Below are positions 31,287 through 33,975 of a DNA stretch of 33,975 nt, one piece after another. The stretch is taken from positions 1-33,975 of the forward strand of contig JAVCCE010000042.1 in assembly GCA_030765645.1 (NCBI GenBank). The letters run 5' to 3'. The stretch is from Candidatus Hinthialibacter antarcticus. Its GTDB lineage: Bacteria > Hinthialibacterota > Hinthialibacteria > Hinthialibacterales > Hinthialibacteraceae. The translations under genes and the position numbers were made by a program. A model generated the notes under the pieces. The model did no database searches, was not told the origin of the DNA, and saw only the letters and a list, made by a program, of their open reading frames with translations. Numbering within the stretch: position 1 is the stretch's first letter; the number at the start of each line of letters is the position of its first letter.

Positions 31287-33268
31287 TGGTTCACTCGGGA
31301 TTCAGGATAAAAATGTGTTTCAAAGATGACGTTGCTATTCGTTGTTATTTCGATGACAAGTGAAAGCGCTGGCGCCGCATGTAGGTAATAAGGTGACCAC
31401 CAGCCTTGGCTGCTGTTTGTATCTGCGCGAATGATGGTAGACACCGGAGAATGCCCCGGCGTTTTCCATTCAATTGTATAACTGCCTTCCGGTGTTTTTA
31501 GCATAACTGTTTTCGCTTCTTGATTGTATTGATAAGGCCAGTCTGCTAGCAACCAATGTAGACGGTAATGATGTATGTTGGCTGAATTTGAGTTTGCGAC
31601 GCGGTCAGTAACGACCCAGTGGTCATTGCCCAGCGCATTGACGCTTCGTGTATGTAATATGCCTTTGTTAAGATATCCGCTATGCACTGCTTCTATGTTT
31701 GAATCCGATTTTATGTTTACGCAACATTTCGCCCATGGAAGAAATAAAAAACGGTTCACTTTTTCCATTTGGTTTGATCGGTCAATCTCTATTGTATTGT
31801 GACAACTTGTATCCATCATGCTATGTGAGAAAGCGTCTTTTGTGTTATAAGAAAAAGTACCTGGCTCTAATGTGATCGGTTCACTTTTATTCCAGATACC
31901 TATGTGTAACAGGTCCGCGTGTGAGGGGCGGTGTTTAAATTGAGCGGGAGAATGAAAATAGAGTCTCGAATTGGGTTGATGGATAATATTATGCCCCCCA
32001 TTCTCTGCGTGCATATTATTCTGACTTCGTGCGTGTTTCTCTCTTTCTGAATGTAATTGTGAATCCCCGCTCAACCAATACAAGGCCTCATCCCAAGGCC
32101 CAGACCGTAGTAATAAATTTGGCGCAAAAAACCAAGCAGTGGTTTGAAGGGCAGGGCGGAAATCAAGATAGTCACAATCGCTTAATGGTAAAATGTTTGA
32201 TCCGTCGTTATGGCCGACAAGGGGCGCTGATCCCGTTTTTGAATCTACCATTTGATTCAAAAAACATACAGCGCGTTCGCCGCCAGAGAGAATACTCGAA
32301 TGGATGTTTTTGTTGCATTGCGTTTCTAACGCGACATACCACACCAACATATTGAGCATTAATCGGTGATAGACGGTTGAATGCTGTGCAAACGAACCGT
32401 CATCATAGATAAGGGCGTCAACTTCATGCTGAAGGGCTTTGAGCGCATACTGCTCCCAGCGTAAAGAAAATTCAGATTGATTCAATAAACGAACGGCTGT
32501 GATTAACCCAACGCATTCACTGATGCCATGATTGTTTGACTGGCTGAGGGCATAGTCAATATTGCCTGCAATGCGCTCACCCGTTGCTAAAACAAACTGG
32601 CGCCATCGTTTGAGTCTGTCACTGGTTGTTGCCGCGTCGTTTCTCAAAACTCGGATCGCAAAACAGGTCGCGATCAGTCGAAAGGAAGCCTCTTGGCCGC
32701 ACTTCCAATGAACGCCAGTGTTTGGAGGGTTGTGATCAAGCCAATCCTCAAACAAACGCCAGAAACATTCAGCAAATTTTGAATCCTGACTATGCGCATA
32801 GGCGCGCGCTAAAGTGAATGCCCACGAAAAACGCCCCATTTCCCAGATCGCTTTAATGTCGCCAAATTCAAAGTCTGACAACTGTGACCAGTGGACGCCA
32901 GATTGAGCGCGTTCTTTCGTAAAAGGGTTCTGAAACCAATCTGGAGGGTTCCCTACATTCTTCTGGTGAAAACTGAAGAGAGTGAAATGTCCTTGAAGTA
33001 TTTGTTCGGCTTCACAAATTACTTTGTTTGTCGGTGAATCGGACAGTTGAATGTGTTGTTGAAAATAACTGCGGAAATTCGAGTCGAATATTGGGATAAA
33101 ACTCAATACGGATTCATCAATTTCTGGATCAGGAATCGAATCCCATGATGTACAGGGCATGCGCCGTTTCAACGCGCCTGTACGTATTCGTAGCCAATAG
33201 CGAAACCGAAATACAACCCAGCGGAAGCCGAGGTTGCGTAGTAAATAGTATAGGGTTCGAACTCGCAT
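31283..33268 (-). CDS. Heparinase II/III family protein
   Basis: The 661-residue protein has a helical toroid N-terminal domain and a beta-sandwich C-terminal domain of the heparinase II/III (alginate-lyase-like) family. Visible family blocks are SQSNNHGISECVGLI, YDDGSFAQHSTVYHRLML, GHNDGSNILPL, PSHADLLHIGIW, EPGTFSYNT and DTSCHNTIEID. Such proteins cleave uronic-acid polysaccharides by beta-elimination. In biosynthetic loci they sit beside GT4 and WecB genes, where they may trim or epimerise the product. No signal peptide is evident: the N-terminus MRVRTLYYLLRNLGFRWVVF is basic and amphipathic. It starts 13 bp after the epimerase remnant and overlaps the GT4 gene by 4 bp. No strong ribosome-binding site is present. 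Confidence 0.88.
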   Translation of the reverse strand: MRVRTLYYLLRNLGFRWVVFRFRYWLRIRTGALKRRMPCTSWDSIPDPEIDESVLSFIPIFDSNFRSYFQQHIQLSDSPTNKVICEAEQILQGHFTLFSFHQKNVGNPPDWFQNPFTKERAQSGVHWSQLSDFEFGDIKAIWEMGRFSWAFTLARAYAHSQDSKFAECFWRLFEDWLDHNPPNTGVHWKCGQEASFRLIATCFAIRVLRNDAATTSDRLKRWRQFVLATGERIAGNIDYALSQSNNHGISECVGLITAVRLLNQSEFSLRWEQYALKALQHEVDALIYDDGSFAQHSTVYHRLMLNMLVWYVALETQCNKNIHSSILSGGERAVCFLNQMVDSKTGSAPLVGHNDGSNILPLSDCDYLDFRPALQTTAWFFAPNLLLRSGPWDEALYWLSGDSQLHSEREKHARSQNNMHAENGGHNIIHQPNSRLYFHSPAQFKHRPSHADLLHIGIWNKSEPITLEPGTFSYNTKDAFSHSMMDTSCHNTIEIDRSNQMEKVNRFLFLPWAKCCVNIKSDSNIEAVHSGYLNKGILHTRSVNALGNDHWVVTDRVANSNSANIHHYRLHWLLADWPYQYNQEAKTVMLKTPEGSYTIEWKTPGHSPVSTIIRADTNSSQGWWSPYYLHAAPALSLVIEITTNSNVIFETHFYPESRVNQ

Positions 33269-33281
33269 AGGGTGTTTGAAG

Positions 33282-33848
33282 TTATGCCCCGCCGTTTTTA
33301 AATGAATGATTTAATAGTGTTTCGAGATGGTGAATAATTCGTTTGGCGGTTTGGCCGTCCCACAATTCTGGAATCGACCCCGTTTTCCATTCTCCCGCGT
33401 GAATACGCTCAAAGTAAGTTTTTAAGTTGTCTGGGTTGGTTCCAACAAGTTCGTTTGTTCCTTCAGTAATTGTTTCTGGTCGTTCTGTCGAATCTCGCAA
33501 GGTCATACAGGGGACGCCCAATACAGTTGTTTCTTCTGTGATTCCACCGGAGTCAGTAATTACCGCTTTGGCGTGTTGGATCAGATAATTAAATTCCAGA
33601 TACCCCATCGGCTCAGTTAGAATTAAATGTTCAGAGTGAAGAAGGTTATCATTCAGACAGTTCGCTGTTCGAGGGTGAATTGGAAACACAACCGGAATTC
33701 CAGCAGCATGTAGGAGAATTGTATTGACTAAATTGTGCAAATGGTTTTCTTCATCAACATTCGCTGGACGGTGAAGGGTCATGACAAAATATTTTTGTTT
33801 ATTCAGTGATTTTTGTTCCCAAAACGCGGGCTTTTTAAAATAGGGCTT
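33282..33848 (-). pseudogene. wecB: UDP-N-acetylglucosamine 2-epimerase, N-terminus removed by IS insertion
   Basis: WecB-type enzymes interconvert UDP-GlcNAc and UDP-ManNAc for envelope polysaccharides and are about 370 residues long. Here only the C-terminal ~188 codons remain. Recognisable parts are KQKYFVMTLHRPANVDE, PVVFPIHPRT, LTEPMGYLEFNYLIQHA, the UDP-binding VITDSGGITEETTVLGVPC, and RPETITEGTNELVG. The homologous frame continues upstream of the first Met (33782) through KPYFKKPAFWEQKSL up to 33848, where IS3-type sequence begins and a stop follows (TAG). The rest should lie beyond the element, outside the window. If translation started at 33782 the product would lack the N-terminal domain, so it is most likely inactive. 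Confidence 0.85.
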
Positions 33849-33882
33849 TGACGTGCCCCTCTAGAATGGTTCCATGTGAAGT

Positions 33883-33915
33883 GAGAGAAATAATGAAACG
33901 GAAGGGATTTCTCTC
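33883..33915 (+). promoter_or_regulatory. Hairpin over the translation start of the IS orfA
   Basis: GAGAGAAAT (33883-33891) and ATTTCTCTC (33907-33915) form a perfect 9-bp stem, the second arm ending at the base before the ATG. The Shine-Dalgarno-like GGAAGGG lies in the loop. Similar structures in other insertion sequences block translation of read-through transcripts; that function is inferred here. Confidence 0.55.
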
Positions 33916-33975
33916 ATGTCAAAAAGCAAAGGCAAGCGGTACACGGAAGAACAGATCCTAGCGATCTTGAATGAA
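33916..33975 (+). CDS. IS3-family transposase OrfA (first 20 codons)
   Basis: The first 20 codons are visible; residues 7-20 read KRYTEEQILAILNE, the standard opening of the helix-turn-helix OrfA of the IS3 family (FTEEQIIxILKE type). In this family OrfA and OrfB are joined by programmed -1 frameshifting to make the DDE transposase. The part seen is intact. GGAAGGG upstream could serve as ribosome-binding site, with the hairpin described separately. Confidence 0.85.
   Translation, partial: MSKSKGKRYTEEQILAILNE

Larger units (their letters stand above)
33849..33975 (+). mobile_element. IS3-family insertion sequence, left end (cut by window edge)
   Basis: A new sequence starts with TGACGTGCCCCTCTAG at the point where the epimerase frame breaks. 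IS3-family ends begin with TG. It carries the start of an IS3-type orfA at 33916. The right end, the second transposase frame and the target duplication are outside the window. Confidence 0.8.

Noticed and set aside
31283-33268. A polysaccharide-utilisation locus based on the heparinase-like gene
   Set aside because: There are no SusC/SusD, sulfatase or transporter genes; neighbours are glycosyltransferase, WecB and Wza/Wzc genes, which indicates biosynthesis.
33282-33782. The epimerase as a complete short gene starting at 33782
   Set aside because: Homologous sequence continues upstream in frame to the IS border, and the N-terminal half of the enzyme is missing.

Overview
The window reads as a chromosomal segment of a Gram-negative, probably free-living bacterium outside the well-studied phyla. 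Outer-membrane and LPS-type functions support Gram-negative: a family 9 (heptosyltransferase-like) glycosyltransferase, Wza/Wzc-like polysaccharide export, and FtsX/EnvC-like division proteins. TPR/FG-GAP/ASPIC proteins, a REP-associated transposase and MITE-like repeats are common in large environmental genomes (for example Planctomycetota, Hydrogenedentota and related candidate phyla). I cannot fix the phylum from the sequence alone. No rRNA and no CRISPR array were seen.

Layout. (1) 1-1000, minus strand: 5' end of tuf behind tRNA-Thr(GGT) with a good sigma70-type promoter, then an unrecognised protein. (2) 1163-6886, plus strand: GT9 glycosyltransferase, FtsX-like protein, EnvC-like LytM factor, S41 processing protease and tsaD. 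These form a tightly packed envelope/division and tRNA-modification run. (3) 6857-8982, minus strand: a polytopic membrane protein coupled to a single-ORF RNase HII-YraN fusion. (4) 9001-9751: a REP/RAYT unit, with a single-copy REP-associated tyrosine transposase and three copies of a 23-bp palindromic repeat. (5) 9671-13502, minus strand: a complete ilvB-ilvN-ilvC operon. Its leader encodes a 34-residue peptide very rich in Val/Leu/Ile codons, followed by mutually exclusive antiterminator and terminator hairpins, which is a classical ribosome-mediated attenuator. (6) 13715-14904, minus strand: two HypA-like paralogues, only one of which keeps the nickel-binding His2, separated by a MITE. (7) 15029-17248, plus strand: four closely packed genes (secreted protein, NPCBM-like membrane protein, lipase, DUF1289). 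(8) 17562-20354, plus strand: a large TPR + FG-GAP + ASPIC/UnbV secreted protein, convergent with an NhaC-type antiporter gene. (9) 22115-22443: dispersed repeats and MITEs. (10) 22530-33848: an AT-richer exopolysaccharide locus. One minus-strand operon encodes STAS-zinc ribbon-PilZ, Wza-like, Wzc-like and VanZ-like proteins. A second encodes a WecB remnant, a heparinase II/III-like protein, a GT4 glycosyltransferase and a GNAT protein. A plus-strand beta-helix (pentapeptide-like) gene lies between them. (11) 33849-33975: the left end of an IS3-family element that interrupts the UDP-GlcNAc 2-epimerase gene.

The strongest regulatory observation is the ilv attenuator, where all four elements (stall codons, antiterminator, terminator, promoter) can be read directly. 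The most notable protein architectures are the RNase HII-YraN fusion, the STAS-zinc ribbon-PilZ protein heading the export operon, the HypA pair without hydrogenase genes, and a long beta-helical protein with an N-terminal Cys/His knuckle inside the polysaccharide locus. No clearly new multi-gene system can be proven from this sequence alone.
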